Shown here one piece after another: positions 16,812 through 24,066 of a stretch of DNA of 64,000 nt (its first letter is position 1; each line of letters begins with the position of its first letter). The notes below the pieces were generated by a model that was not told the DNA's origin, searched no databases, and was given only the letters and a program-made list of their open reading frames with translations. The stretch is from a virus. The stretch covers positions 1 through 64,000 of IMG/VR virus record IMGVR_UViG_3300018954_000017. One strand, written 5' to 3'. The position numbers and the translations under genes were made by a program.

Positions 16812-17687
16812 GTGAGTAAAACGAACGTGCCACCAAAGCCAGAGGAATATCGGTACATTCAGGGAAAATTTGGGAACGGAAAGATTCCGATGTGTGGGTG
16901 TAAGCGGGTCAAATGCCGCGATTGTGGGCGTCGGTTCCCGAAAGAAGAACACGAGCTAGACGATTGCCCCGATTGTGGGAAGGAACGATATTGTACGAAT
17001 GCAAGAATCAAAGATCCAAATAATCCTGGCAAGTGGTTACCTTGCTCGATCCACGGGGGAAAATCTTTTAAGTCTAGAGGAGCTGCTCATCCAAATTACA
17101 AGGATGGTAAATATAGCCGCCATATGCCTGCTAGACTCCTTGAAGCTTACGATCAATCTCGCAATGACCCAGACATTCTCTCACTTAACGAAGACATCTC
17201 ACTCACGGAAGCTAGAGTTGCTGACGTACTCCAACGGGTAGACACCGCTGAGTCTGGCGCGATGTGGGATGAGTTGAGTAAGTTGGGGAAGGAGATTAAA
17301 CTTGCTCGTAAGTCGGGCGATCCTGGTCTAGTCGAGGATCTGTTTGACGAGATGTTGAAGTTGATTGCTAAGGGTAAGGGCGATCGCGAGAACTGGCGGG
17401 AGATTGGCGACCTACTCGAACGTAAGCGAAAACTCTCTGAGAGCCAGCTCAAGCTACTTGTGACGAAGCAAGAGTTCATTAGCCGACAACAGGCAGTCGT
17501 CCTCGTCAGTCATCTCGTAGAGGTCGTTAAGACTCATGTGACAGACTCTAACACCAAGAGGCGCATCATGGGCGGCATTAGTCAGCTAATGAACTTGCAA
17601 GAGGGACAGTCAATCTCAGAGATACCTGGATTGACCAGTTTTCAGGAGAAGAAGGTTGAAGTGGAAGAGTTTGATGACGACGATTAG
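16812..17687 (+). CDS. Candidate small terminase subunit / zinc-ribbon protein
   Basis: 291 aa from GTG. The N-terminal Cys-rich region (C28, C30, C35, C38, C52, C55, C61) looks like one or two zinc ribbons. It is followed by HGGKSFKSRGAAHPNYKDGKYS and a helical region (about 105-280), a layout I associate with phage proteins next to terminase genes. DNA recognition for packaging is therefore plausible, but no large terminase ORF lies in this window, so this stays tentative. It is an isolated plus-strand gene in a minus-strand block. Confidence 0.45.
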   Translation: MSKTNVPPKPEEYRYIQGKFGNGKIPMCGCKRVKCRDCGRRFPKEEHELDDCPDCGKERYCTNARIKDPNNPGKWLPCSIHGGKSFKSRGAAHPNYKDGKYSRHMPARLLEAYDQSRNDPDILSLNEDISLTEARVADVLQRVDTAESGAMWDELSKLGKEIKLARKSGDPGLVEDLFDEMLKLIAKGKGDRENWREIGDLLERKRKLSESQLKLLVTKQEFISRQQAVVLVSHLVEVVKTHVTDSNTKRRIMGGISQLMNLQEGQSISEIPGLTSFQEKKVEVEEFDDDD

Positions 17688-17923
17688 AGTGAAGCTAGGT
17701 AGCCTCTCAAAGCTTTTACTGCGCCTTGCAAGCTATCCCATTGAGTCAATTCTTCAGAATTCTCGTTATTTGTAGCTTCGGTGTAAAGTCCACCACTAAT
17801 ATCACCAAAGAGTTGCATATATACAATGGTTTTGCTTTTCATGTTAATTTGTTTGAGCAGTTCGCGCATTTGCCAAAGTTGCTCAAGCTCAAACCTTTCG
17901 GAATCGGATAGATTGTCTAACAT
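17684..17923 (-). CDS. Small hypothetical protein, IW.LF-like family
   Basis: 79 aa from MLDNLSDSERFE (AAGGAT upstream). Resembles the neighbour at 17967-18176 and the product of 22919-23182: a leading amphipathic helix, a central strand pair with acidic/Gly residues, then a closing helix with a W(D/G).L..A(V/I)..L..YL pattern. Function unknown. Converges with the terminase-like gene with a 4-bp overlap. Confidence 0.6.
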   Translation of the reverse strand: MLDNLSDSERFELEQLWQMRELLKQINMKSKTIVYMQLFGDISGGLYTEATNNENSEELTQWDSLQGAVKALRGYLASL

Positions 17924-17944
17924 CGTTGTATCCTTTATAGTTTT

Positions 17945-17959
17945 GCAGTAGATGCGCCC
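17945..17959 (-). promoter_or_regulatory. CATCTACTGC intergenic motif
   Basis: Minus strand GGGCGCATCTACTGC, followed by CTATAAAGG and the start of the gene at 17923. One of at least fourteen similar motifs ahead of small minus-strand genes in 17.9-31.1 kb. Confidence 0.5.
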
Positions 17960-17966
17960 AAGTTTG

Positions 17967-18176
17967 CTATTGGTCACCTAAGTATTGCTTAAGCCTTTCG
18001 ATGGCGTCGTCAAGATTGCCCCAATCAACCAGCAAGGCGTAATTATCACCAATTAGAGAACCTGAACCATCTTCAAATAGAGTGATTTCAGGATAACTCA
18101 TGCTGCACTGATTTTTAATTTGACAAAATAGTCGCCAGATTTGCACTAACTTCTCTTCATTCGCTGTCAGATTCAT
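17967..18176 (-). CDS. Small hypothetical protein, IW.LF-like family
   Basis: 69 aa, MNLTANEEKLVQIWRLF start and C-terminal AIERLKQYLGDQ. Paralogue of the products at 17684-17923 and 22919-23182. A central FEDGSGSL hairpin is conserved in type. Function unknown. Confidence 0.6.
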   Translation of the reverse strand: MNLTANEEKLVQIWRLFCQIKNQCSMSYPEITLFEDGSGSLIGDNYALLVDWGNLDDAIERLKQYLGDQ

Positions 18177-18582
18177 GAGCCAGCTCCTCCTGTAATTTAT
18201 CCATTTGTGGTTTCAACGCCTCATGAACTTCTTCAGTCAACCCTAGCGCATCACAAGCTGACATTAGCTGACCGGGGGTGAAATCTCCTTGGTGACTACG
18301 GTAGTCACCGAAGATGCTCTTGAGCTTATGGTAAGCTGTGGTTGCTACAGTATCTTCGTATAAGTCGCGGTCTGAGAGGTGGATACGGTACGATGCACCG
18401 TAACAGGTATCATGTAATAGATCTTCAAGTCGAAACCGTACATCTCGTGGAACTTCGGAAACCTCAAAATACTTGCGACCAACTGTGGTAACAGTGACCC
18501 ATTGACACCGTTTAACTCCTGCACCTTCAAACCGTAAATTGAGTCTCTCTAAGATAACTCTCTGACCAACTTCAAGTTTCAT
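18157..18582 (-). CDS. Hypothetical protein
   Basis: 141 aa from MKLEVGQRV (18582), with GGGAG upstream; five extra codons upstream are possible. The N-terminus is strand-rich (EVGQRVILERLNLRF), the C-terminus helical and acidic. No family recognised. Overlaps the downstream gene by 20 bp. Confidence 0.6.
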   Translation of the reverse strand: MKLEVGQRVILERLNLRFEGAGVKRCQWVTVTTVGRKYFEVSEVPRDVRFRLEDLLHDTCYGASYRIHLSDRDLYEDTVATTAYHKLKSIFGDYRSHQGDFTPGQLMSACDALGLTEEVHEALKPQMDKLQEELAHESDSE

Positions 18583-18583
18583 C

Positions 18584-18712
18584 TTACTCTCTCCCACATC
18601 CAGGTACGGGTGATTCAGTTCTTTGTGAGCATTCGTCGCTATTGTCAGCTATTGCGGACGGAATGACGGTCACCGCTATTAGGGCTAGTAAAGCTAGGCA
18701 AATAGTTTTCAT
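18584..18712 (-). CDS. Small secreted protein candidate
   Basis: 42 aa. MKTICLALLALIAVTVIPSA is a textbook signal peptide with an ALA-type cleavage region, leaving a mature peptide of about 20 aa with two Cys (a possible disulphide). Overlaps the preceding gene by ATGA. A secreted or periplasmic peptide encoded by an early-region gene could act in superinfection exclusion or lysis; that is speculation. Confidence 0.5.
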   Translation of the reverse strand: MKTICLALLALIAVTVIPSAIADNSDECSQRTESPVPGCGRE

Positions 18713-18840
18713 GCTTTCCTCTTCTTTAGTGCGTCTTTGGTGTCTACATCAATCATCTTATATCCCACGGCAGTGTTAATAACCTCTGCGACTACGATGA
18801 TACTAACTAGAATTGCGATCGACTCTAATGTCTCTTTCAT
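18709..18840 (-). CDS. Small membrane protein
   Basis: 43 aa with one predicted transmembrane helix (IAILVSIIVVAEVI, about 8-21) and a basic C-terminus (LKKRKA), so N-out/C-in by the positive-inside rule. It overlaps the next gene by ATGA, and a CATCTACC-type motif lies just upstream (18861-18874). Role unknown; paired with a secreted peptide it resembles accessory membrane cassettes of phages. Confidence 0.5.
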   Translation of the reverse strand: MKETLESIAILVSIIVVAEVINTAVGYKMIDVDTKDALKKRKA

Positions 18841-18860
18841 GTTACTTGCTCTGAAGGTTA

Positions 18861-18874
18861 GCGGTAGATGCTCC
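18861..18874 (-). promoter_or_regulatory. CATCTACC intergenic motif
   Basis: Minus strand GGAGCATCTACCGC ahead of the membrane-peptide gene (start 18840). Member of the recurrent motif family. Confidence 0.45.
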
Positions 18875-18891
18875 TGTAATCTATAGCCAGT

Positions 18892-19179
18892 CTACAGTTC
18901 GGCAAGGGCGGCGTCAACTGTGTCGAACCAATATTCAGAAAGCAACATGACCAAATTTCGACTGCCATCAGGTCGGTGTCCAATGATAGCAATGCATTCA
19001 TCAGCAACATCGCCATCAAATACTTCAACATCAGGAAACACCCGTCTGGTAATTGATGGCGATGTTGCTGATGCTCGTCTCCAAATCTCGTCAAACTTTT
19101 TTTGGTCACTATCGGAAATTACTGCACAGCCATAGAAAAACATTAGATCTCGCAATTGTTGCAATTCTTCTTTCATCAC
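18892..19179 (-). CDS. Hypothetical protein
   Basis: 95 aa; the start (ATGATG) overlaps the upstream stop by ATGA. Helical N-terminus, strand-rich centre, C-terminal FDTVDAALAEL helix; it may be distantly related to the IW.LF-like family. No function recognised. Confidence 0.6.
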   Translation of the reverse strand: MMKEELQQLRDLMFFYGCAVISDSDQKKFDEIWRRASATSPSITRRVFPDVEVFDGDVADECIAIIGHRPDGSRNLVMLLSEYWFDTVDAALAEL

Positions 19180-19523
19180 TCTCTCTCCACGTAAATTCCG
19201 TTGTGAGCTGTAACTAGCACTCGCGCGCCGGAGTAGACAGGAGCACCTGTAGTTTGGTCAACAAATGTTGCAAACTTGTAAGGGTTGTAAATCACCCAGC
19301 GAGCATTTTCTCTGTTAAAGATTCGGTCTACATCCAAGACCCAGGCGTAAGGCGTCTCAAATGCTTGCTCCAACATTCCTATAGTGAACGCATGAACATT
19401 CTTCTGCTGCTCTCGCAACACTCGCTGCTTGCCCGACTCTCGCACCCTAAATTCAACATCGGTCAATATTACTGCCTCAGCATGTTCGCTTCGCTCAACT
19501 CGTGCAGAAGATTTGTCTGTCAT
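19176..19523 (-). CDS. 3' part of a split phage gene
   Basis: 115 aa from MTDKSSAR. After a short atypical start it continues AVILTDVEFRVRESGKQRVL, which I recall as the middle of a phage-conserved protein whose N-terminus resembles YVYRNL. That N-terminal part is encoded immediately upstream in another frame (19495-19641). The junction lies in a small repeat. Either this is a decayed gene or the downstream part is reinitiated. Function of the family unknown. Confidence 0.5.
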   Translation of the reverse strand: MTDKSSARVERSEHAEAVILTDVEFRVRESGKQRVLREQQKNVHAFTIGMLEQAFETPYAWVLDVDRIFNRENARWVIYNPYKFATFVDQTTGAPVYSGARVLVTAHNGIYVERE

Positions 19524-19552
19524 TTTGCGAACGATTGCGTAGCACATGACCT
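19481..19552. repeat. Small dispersed repeat at a gene break
   Basis: About 70 bp: CATGTTCGCTTCGCTCAAC ... GCGAACGATTGC ... CATGAC. A relative with the same ends lies at 20563-20629. This copy sits within what looks like one ancestral reading frame. Similar GTTCGCTTCGCTCA pieces occur elsewhere (27310, 51588). Confidence 0.5.
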
Positions 19553-19641
19553 ACGACGGCATTAGCTTGCATTAGGCTGAGACAATTGCGGCGAAGGTTG
19601 CGGTAGACGTAAATCTTCTTAGCTGGGTTGAGGGGTTTCAT
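19495..19641 (-). pseudogene. 5' part of the split phage gene
   Basis: 48 codons: MKPLNPAKKIYVYRNLRRN then LMQANAVVGHV. The last ~15 codons come from the inserted repeat. Continuation of the protein is found in another frame in the 19176-19523 gene. Called a gene fragment because the family normally has both parts in one chain; this relies on my memory of the family, not on a search. Confidence 0.45.
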
Positions 19642-19676
19642 AAGGCTTTACTACAAGGTAAACATCTCCCTGTAAA

Positions 19677-20072
19677 TCATGGCTCACCTCTTGCGTCAAT
19701 TACTTTGTCGTTCAAGTACTGCCGTAGTACACCGATGTCGGCTTCTGCAATCTCCTGTCCTTCATCCCAAGACCAAGTTGTACGACCATAATAGAGATCG
19801 TCTAGTTCGGTGTCGGGGTCGTTGGAACATCCACGCCAATAGATGATCTTTTCTTTGAAGGTCAAGTTAGCTTTGATGAGATCCCAAGGGTATTGATCAG
19901 ACCGGATATCGTACAAGTCATTATCTTGTTCAGCATACTTGTAACTACTTGCCCTATTAGCTTTCAACCACTCGTAGACTTGTTCGTCATTTTCTGCAAT
20001 CAGCAGACAATCAATGCCACTTTTGGCATCTTTAGGACTGTAATGAGTCAGCGTTATTGTGTAGAGTTTCAT
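19677..20072 (-). CDS. Hypothetical protein
   Basis: 131 aa from MKLYTITLTHYSPKD (start overlaps the end of the upstream gene). An alpha/beta-looking N-terminal region and an acidic C-terminus with a WSWDEGQEI stretch. No family recognised. Confidence 0.6.
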   Translation of the reverse strand: MKLYTITLTHYSPKDAKSGIDCLLIAENDEQVYEWLKANRASSYKYAEQDNDLYDIRSDQYPWDLIKANLTFKEKIIYWRGCSNDPDTELDDLYYGRTTWSWDEGQEIAEADIGVLRQYLNDKVIDARGEP

Positions 20073-20073
20073 T

Positions 20074-20322
20074 TTACGCAAGAGTTAGTTTTTCCCAATC
20101 CGTGAAAGCTACCTGATGTTGTTGGGCAAGGACTATGAGTTGAGCCTGTGAAGTAGCTCTCACTCCAATACCTGAACCAACCAATGCTTCTGCTGCGACT
20201 AAAGTATCTGATGCTTGCACTGGCTTCTCAACACACGAGCCATTAGTGCTGAGGTAATAACGACCTAGTACGAGCCGTGTCGCATCCTGTGGTTCATTGG
20301 TCAACGAGTTCCAAACTTTCAT
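20074..20322 (-). CDS. Hypothetical protein
   Basis: 82 aa, N-terminus MKVWNSLTNEPQD, with no recognised motif. Its stop adjoins the start of the next gene. Confidence 0.55.
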   Translation of the reverse strand: MKVWNSLTNEPQDATRLVLGRYYLSTNGSCVEKPVQASDTLVAAEALVGSGIGVRATSQAQLIVLAQQHQVAFTDWEKLTLA

Positions 20323-20357
20323 TGTGTTGCACCCTGCAAAAAACTGTTTTCCCTAGT

Positions 20358-20564
20358 CTAACTTAGATCACTGGATTGCAATTGCTCCTCAGAATACCAA
20401 CACCCTCGACCCTCACCAAAGCTAATGAGATAGACCGCTTCATACGGTAGATGCTGTCGTAGTCTACGATCCCAGCGACGATTGAGCTGACCAGCCATTA
20501 CCGTACCTTGAGATTGATATCCACCGAAACTGACCAAAACTTTATCAGGATAGTTGAATTTCAT
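20358..20564 (-). CDS. Hypothetical protein
   Basis: 68 aa from MKFNYPDKVLVSF, a small strand-rich protein. The frame is open to 20627, but the extra 21 codons lie in a small dispersed repeat (20563-20629), so the shorter start is preferred. Function unknown. Confidence 0.5.
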   Translation of the reverse strand: MKFNYPDKVLVSFGGYQSQGTVMAGQLNRRWDRRLRQHLPYEAVYLISFGEGRGCWYSEEQLQSSDLS

Positions 20565-20629
20565 GTTCGCTTCGCTCAACCCGCTACTTATATTGTTTGT
20601 ATTTCCGCGAACGTTAGCAACGCTCATGA
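20563..20629. repeat. Small dispersed repeat, second copy
   Basis: CATGTTCGCTTCGCTCAAC at one end and CGCGAACGTTAGC...CATGAC at the other, matching the ends of 19481-19552 with a different centre. Intergenic here. Confidence 0.5.
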
Positions 20630-20914
20630 CGCCAATACCTCATCTAACCAATTGAACATTGAGTGGTTTTCGTTTGCCAATGCTGTTGCAATTGTATGAC
20701 TACCGCCAGCTTTAGCTAATGCTAGTGTGACTCGTGCAGTGGATGCCAAATCCTTGATCATCTTTGTACTGTAACCTTGAGTGCGCGAGTTAACTATAGC
20801 CTGCCTGAGTGTTGCTATAGAGTCCTCTATTAAACTCCAGTGCGACTCTAAAGGAAATTCGTCAGTCTGTAGCACGAGTCGGTCTAATGTTGCTATTGCT
20901 TGTTCTACTTTCAT
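20624..20914 (-). CDS. Hypothetical helical protein
   Basis: 96 aa, predicted all-helical, rich in Ala and Leu (STARVTLALAKAGG). No family recognised. Stops within the dispersed repeat. Confidence 0.6.
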   Translation of the reverse strand: MKVEQAIATLDRLVLQTDEFPLESHWSLIEDSIATLRQAIVNSRTQGYSTKMIKDLASTARVTLALAKAGGSHTIATALANENHSMFNWLDEVLAS

Positions 20915-20995
20915 CCGGGTGTCCTGCTAATGTAATCACAGTTTAGTAGTTGCACCCGGAGATTAACCGGGAGACGTGGCAGTTATTGGGAGCGC

Positions 20996-21424
20996 CTACA
21001 TCTTTTCCATGCCGATCGCAAACAGTAGAGACTCTGTAACACTGCCCACTGCCGTTAGATAACCATGCAATCCTCTCGCTTGCTCTAGCTCGCGGGAGTA
21101 GTTAAAACGTAGTTCGTAACCCGTCGAATCTGACAGATGGACTGTGACAGTTACCAAATCTGCTTCTCGCATCGTCGTCAACACAACATCAAACAGCTTG
21201 TACTCAATCTCACCATCATCATCCACTGACAACCCTTGAGTCATTTTAGGCTGCTCTAGTGGCTCAAGCTTGCCTATAGTGAGCCACTGCTTGAATATGG
21301 GGCAATCAAACAGATATTGTAATGTCTCATCGTGCCGACGAATGCCTGCGATAGTTCCTGTGTAACCAGATGTTGTGTGAACTGCGCTCTCACCGATTAC
21401 AAATGCTGCGTGTGGAAGCCTCAT
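20996..21424 (-). CDS. Hypothetical protein
   Basis: 142 aa from MRLPHAAFVIGE (21424); upstream codons to 21475 are unlikely. The N-terminal ~50 aa look like a small beta barrel (GYTGTIAGIRRHD). A promoter-like TTGACA at about 21484 with CACAAT about 17 bases later, and a palindrome near the start codon (TACTGCCTCAGT, 21429-21440), suggest repression. Confidence 0.6.
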   Translation of the reverse strand: MRLPHAAFVIGESAVHTTSGYTGTIAGIRRHDETLQYLFDCPIFKQWLTIGKLEPLEQPKMTQGLSVDDDGEIEYKLFDVVLTTMREADLVTVTVHLSDSTGYELRFNYSRELEQARGLHGYLTAVGSVTESLLFAIGMEKM

Positions 21425-21462
21425 GATTACTGCCTCAGTTATTGGTGGGTATTTACTATTGT

Positions 21463-21477
21463 GCGGTAGATGCACTC
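21463..21477 (-). promoter_or_regulatory. CATCTACC motif within a TTGACA promoter
   Basis: Minus strand TTGACA then GAGTGCATCTACCGC then CACAATAGT: here the recurrent motif occupies the -35/-10 spacer of a plausible promoter for the gene starting at 21424. Confidence 0.5.
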
Positions 21478-21488
21478 TCGTGTCAAGT

Positions 21489-21803
21489 TTAGGTCAACTT
21501 TTGATTGTGGGAGTGAGGGCGATTTGCAATTACAACATTGCCTGTGTAATAAGGTTCATTCATGATAGCCTCTCCAGTTGCACAGATTATGTTGTACATT
21601 CGTTGACCACCATTTTTAATGTATGAGCCAACTATTTTGAGTTCCGATGACCATTGCTCATCTAAAGGAATTTCGTAGCCGTTTACGGTGTGAAGCCAGA
21701 TTGAGTAAGTTCCAGATGGCAACTCATCATAGTAGTCAACCTCTAGATCTTTTAAAACTCCGCCACAAGTCTCCCAGTCAAGTTTGACAGGTAAATCGTT
21801 CAT
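21489..21803 (-). CDS. Hypothetical protein
   Basis: 104 aa from MNDLPVKLDWETCGG. Strand-rich with a conserved-looking GTYSIWLHTVNGYEI. No family recognised. Overlap/spacing of 4 bp to the upstream gene. Confidence 0.6.
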   Translation of the reverse strand: MNDLPVKLDWETCGGVLKDLEVDYYDELPSGTYSIWLHTVNGYEIPLDEQWSSELKIVGSYIKNGGQRMYNIICATGEAIMNEPYYTGNVVIANRPHSHNQKLT

Positions 21804-21807
21804 AGTT

Positions 21808-22116
21808 TCACTCCATCTCAAACCAAAAAGTGTTGACCGCTTTTATGCTAACTCCAGTCGTACTAAAGTCGCCATCGAAGCGAACGTGGACGATTTCTGA
21901 ATCAGGATATGCATTAGCAAATGATGCCAACCCATATTTTGTATCTAACCGCAGCCCCTTACCCGTTCTAGATAATTCGTTCAGTCTTCTCAGTATTCGG
22001 TACGACTGATTTCCTTCAATTCCATCATACGCCGCCCGTAGCTCTTGCAAATGCTGCTGTAGCTCGCTAGCGGTCGCAGCTGTGAAGATTGGGTGATCGT
22101 GGTCAGTGGTGTACAT
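21808..22116 (-). CDS. Hypothetical protein
   Basis: 102 aa from the ATG at 22116, which overlaps the preceding stop as TAATG. Helical first half, strand-rich C-terminus. No family recognised. Confidence 0.6.
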   Translation of the reverse strand: MYTTDHDHPIFTAATASELQQHLQELRAAYDGIEGNQSYRILRRLNELSRTGKGLRLDTKYGLASFANAYPDSEIVHVRFDGDFSTTGVSIKAVNTFWFEME

Positions 22117-22343
22117 TAGAGATCCTCGAAATCTAGGATAATGGCGTCGAAAGCTAATTCGGAACATACCTCTAATGGCGGATAAGCATATGATTCACAT
22201 ATGGAACCGTTGTTAGAGAACGCTAATTTGAGGACGGTTACAGCTTGAAGTCGCTCAAATTTTTCTGTGTAGATGTTTGACCTGACTATTTGGGCTTTGG
22301 GCGGCATTTGTTGCAATAACTCAATCAACTGTTCTGCGGTCAT
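22116..22343 (-). CDS. Hypothetical protein
   Basis: 75 aa, N-terminus MTAEQLIELLQQMPPKAQI, a pattern of many phage small proteins (LI..L..MPP.A.V). No function known. GCGCAATAGTAAA inside the upstream methyltransferase gene may act as its promoter. Confidence 0.6.
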   Translation of the reverse strand: MTAEQLIELLQQMPPKAQIVRSNIYTEKFERLQAVTVLKLAFSNNGSICESYAYPPLEVCSELAFDAIILDFEDL

Positions 22344-22346
22344 TCG

Positions 22347-22919
22347 TTAACCCTTTTGTTTCTTAGGTTTACTATTGCGCGGCTTCGGTATGCGTTTGAC
22401 CCAATTAATCTTGCAACCAGCTTGCGGAACCTCTCGTGTCCAAATGTACCAGTCACAAGCCACCATGTCGCTATTGCCGTCGCCAGTGAACGACACTCTG
22501 GGACAAAAGATGATTTGCGCCATGTGGTTTTCATACTTCTGTAGCCAATCCTGTCTGTCAAAACAAGACTCAGTGATCGACTTGCGCATGAACAAAGCTA
22601 TACCCTTATTGCAACTCTCGAACATTTGTGGTAATGCTTCTGCTATGACATTGAAGGGTGGGTTTGTAATAATCCAGTCCACAGTGGACGGCGGGTTCCA
22701 AGTGCGTATGTCGCAATGATAGTCGGCTTCTATATCTGGGTCAATGTCATTTGTCATCACTCGATATCCCGCAGATTCCAATGGCTTGGCGATCGCCCCA
22801 TCACCCACAGCACATTCGAGTATGGTGTCTGTCGTACTAATGCCAACCTGTTGGTTCTCTAGTAACCAGGTGGCTACTGTAGCGGGGCTGTAGTATGCGT
22901 CAAGTTTGCGACGTGACAT
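22347..22919 (-). CDS. Adenine-specific DNA methyltransferase
   Basis: 190 aa class I SAM-dependent methyltransferase: glycine-rich SAM motif ILECAVGDG (33-41), acidic strand end NDID (57-60) and catalytic NPPF (86-89), characteristic of N6-adenine methylation. The compact size and lack of a target-recognition domain are typical of orphan phage Dam-like enzymes. No cognate restriction gene is adjacent, so a role in protecting phage DNA from host restriction is likely. Overlaps the upstream small gene by one base. Confidence 0.8.
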   Translation of the reverse strand: MSRRKLDAYYSPATVATWLLENQQVGISTTDTILECAVGDGAIAKPLESAGYRVMTNDIDPDIEADYHCDIRTWNPPSTVDWIITNPPFNVIAEALPQMFESCNKGIALFMRKSITESCFDRQDWLQKYENHMAQIIFCPRVSFTGDGNSDMVACDWYIWTREVPQAGCKINWVKRIPKPRNSKPKKQKG

Positions 22920-23182
22920 CAGCTCATCTCCTGTAAATATACTGTCAAAACCTCGATGCCCTTGTCAAACGTGTCCCAGGTTACCTCTCGCGTTCCACAG
23001 GGAAACTCTAAATAGTCACCGTTGTCAATGTGATTGACCCATCCGTAGCCATCCTCTGATAGCTCAAGGGTACAATGTTCACGATTGTCGCCAACGGCTT
23101 GCAGTCGATTGAACAGGTGCCAGATCTCAAGCACCTTTGCTGAGGTTTCTGTGATTGTAACTGTCTTGTAATGATGTAGCAT
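22919..23182 (-). CDS. Small hypothetical protein, IW.LF-like family
   Basis: 87 aa, with LEIWHLFNRLQ, LELSEDGYGWV and a closing helix GIEVLTVYLQE, matching the pattern of the products of 17684-17923 and 17967-18176. Function unknown; translationally coupled to the methyltransferase. Confidence 0.6.
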   Translation of the reverse strand: MLHHYKTVTITETSAKVLEIWHLFNRLQAVGDNREHCTLELSEDGYGWVNHIDNGDYLEFPCGTREVTWDTFDKGIEVLTVYLQEMS

Positions 23183-23194
23183 TGCAACTCTCCT

Positions 23195-23404
23195 CTATAG
23201 ATTGGGTATCCGGCTCTCTAGCCAAACCTCGAACTGCACACCTCGATACTCAACCACCACTGTACAATCCTCAGTCTTCCCGGTAGAGCGAAGTACCTCG
23301 CACCCTAACCAGTGATCATTGTAGAGAGCTGCTGCCAACTTGCCAGCAGCAATGTAGTCTTCCGCAGTTAACTGTCGTATATCTGTCGAATAACACAAGC
23401 TCAT
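23195..23404 (-). CDS. Hypothetical protein
   Basis: 69 aa from MSLCYSTDIRQ. N-terminal helix, then strands (CTVVVEYRGVQFEVWL). No family recognised. A motif CATCTACC lies 22-36 bp upstream (23426-23440). Confidence 0.55.
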   Translation of the reverse strand: MSLCYSTDIRQLTAEDYIAAGKLAAALYNDHWLGCEVLRSTGKTEDCTVVVEYRGVQFEVWLESRIPNL

Positions 23405-23425
23405 AAGTCTCACAGATTAAGTTAA

Positions 23426-23440
23426 TTGGTAGATGACCCT
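23426..23440 (-). promoter_or_regulatory. CATCTACC motif downstream of a TTGTCA box
   Basis: Minus strand TTGTCAGGGTCATCTACC, then AATTAACTTAAT. Recurrent motif ahead of the gene starting at 23404. Confidence 0.45.
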
Positions 23441-23447
23441 GACAACT

Positions 23448-23678
23448 TTAGTTTTCTGTGGGGTTGTTGAAGTTGACAAGATGCTCATACTGGTACTCGT
23501 ATCCAGTTTTCGTTACTTTCACCGAGTAGTTTCGAGTTGTCACATTGATGACTTTCGGTAACTCGATTAACCCTTTACGCTGCAACGCCCTCCACACATT
23601 GAGATTATGATGATGTACTGAGCAACCAGGGCTGATTGCGTCTGCTAATGCTATCTCTTGCACTTTCGTTAGCTTCAT
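23448..23678 (-). CDS. Small winged-helix-like protein
   Basis: 76 aa, helix-rich start (TKVQEIALADAI), WRALQRKGLIELP reminiscent of a recognition helix and wing, then two strands. Probably a small DNA-binding regulator; no precise family. A CATCTGCC motif lies at 23706-23720. Confidence 0.5.
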   Translation of the reverse strand: MKLTKVQEIALADAISPGCSVHHHNLNVWRALQRKGLIELPKVINVTTRNYSVKVTKTGYEYQYEHLVNFNNPTEN

Positions 23679-23705
23679 TAGTTATCTCTGTTGGATGACT
23701 ATAGA

Positions 23706-23720
23706 TTGGCAGATGCGCCC
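23706..23720 (-). promoter_or_regulatory. CATCTGCC motif with TATAGT
   Basis: Minus strand GGGCGCATCTGCCAATC then TATAGT, about 30 bp upstream of the gene at 23678. Member of the recurrent family; here a -10-like hexamer is evident. Confidence 0.5.
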
Positions 23721-23750
23721 GATTGCGGTCAAAGTTTGCTATCGCAAAAC

Positions 23751-23936
23751 TTAATAGCCTTTCTGAGCAATGTGTTCGATTTGTTCTAGTTCGTATTCCA
23801 TCTGTCGGAGTCCGCGTTCTAAGGCTTCCTTGATGATTACGCTCTGGCGACGGTTTGTTTTAGCCATCAATCGCTCAATAGCCGCACCTGTGTCTGGGTA
23901 AATAGCTACAGCTTGTCGTGGAGTTCGATTTGCCAT
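23751..23936 (-). CDS. Ribbon-helix-helix protein
   Basis: 61 aa, CopG-like: QAVAIYPDTGAAIERLM strand and helix, then NRRQSVIIKEALERGLRQM. Likely a dimeric repressor. Divergent from the antirepressor gene (start 24067), so it may regulate that region. Confidence 0.7.
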   Translation of the reverse strand: MANRTPRQAVAIYPDTGAAIERLMAKTNRRQSVIIKEALERGLRQMEYELEQIEHIAQKGY

Positions 23937-24066
23937 TGTTTTTCTTATGTGTCGTAAATTCAGTGGTCACCAGCGGTTACCTTATGTTAACATGGGAGAA
24001 GCAGCTAGGTCAAGTCTGCGATGTCTAACCCTAGCTGCCCGTAACATCCACAATACCCATTCTATC

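Noticed and set aside
17378-17385. GCGATCGC sites as regulatory elements
   Set aside because: This is the HIP1 octamer; it supports a cyanobacterial host but has no placement pattern here.
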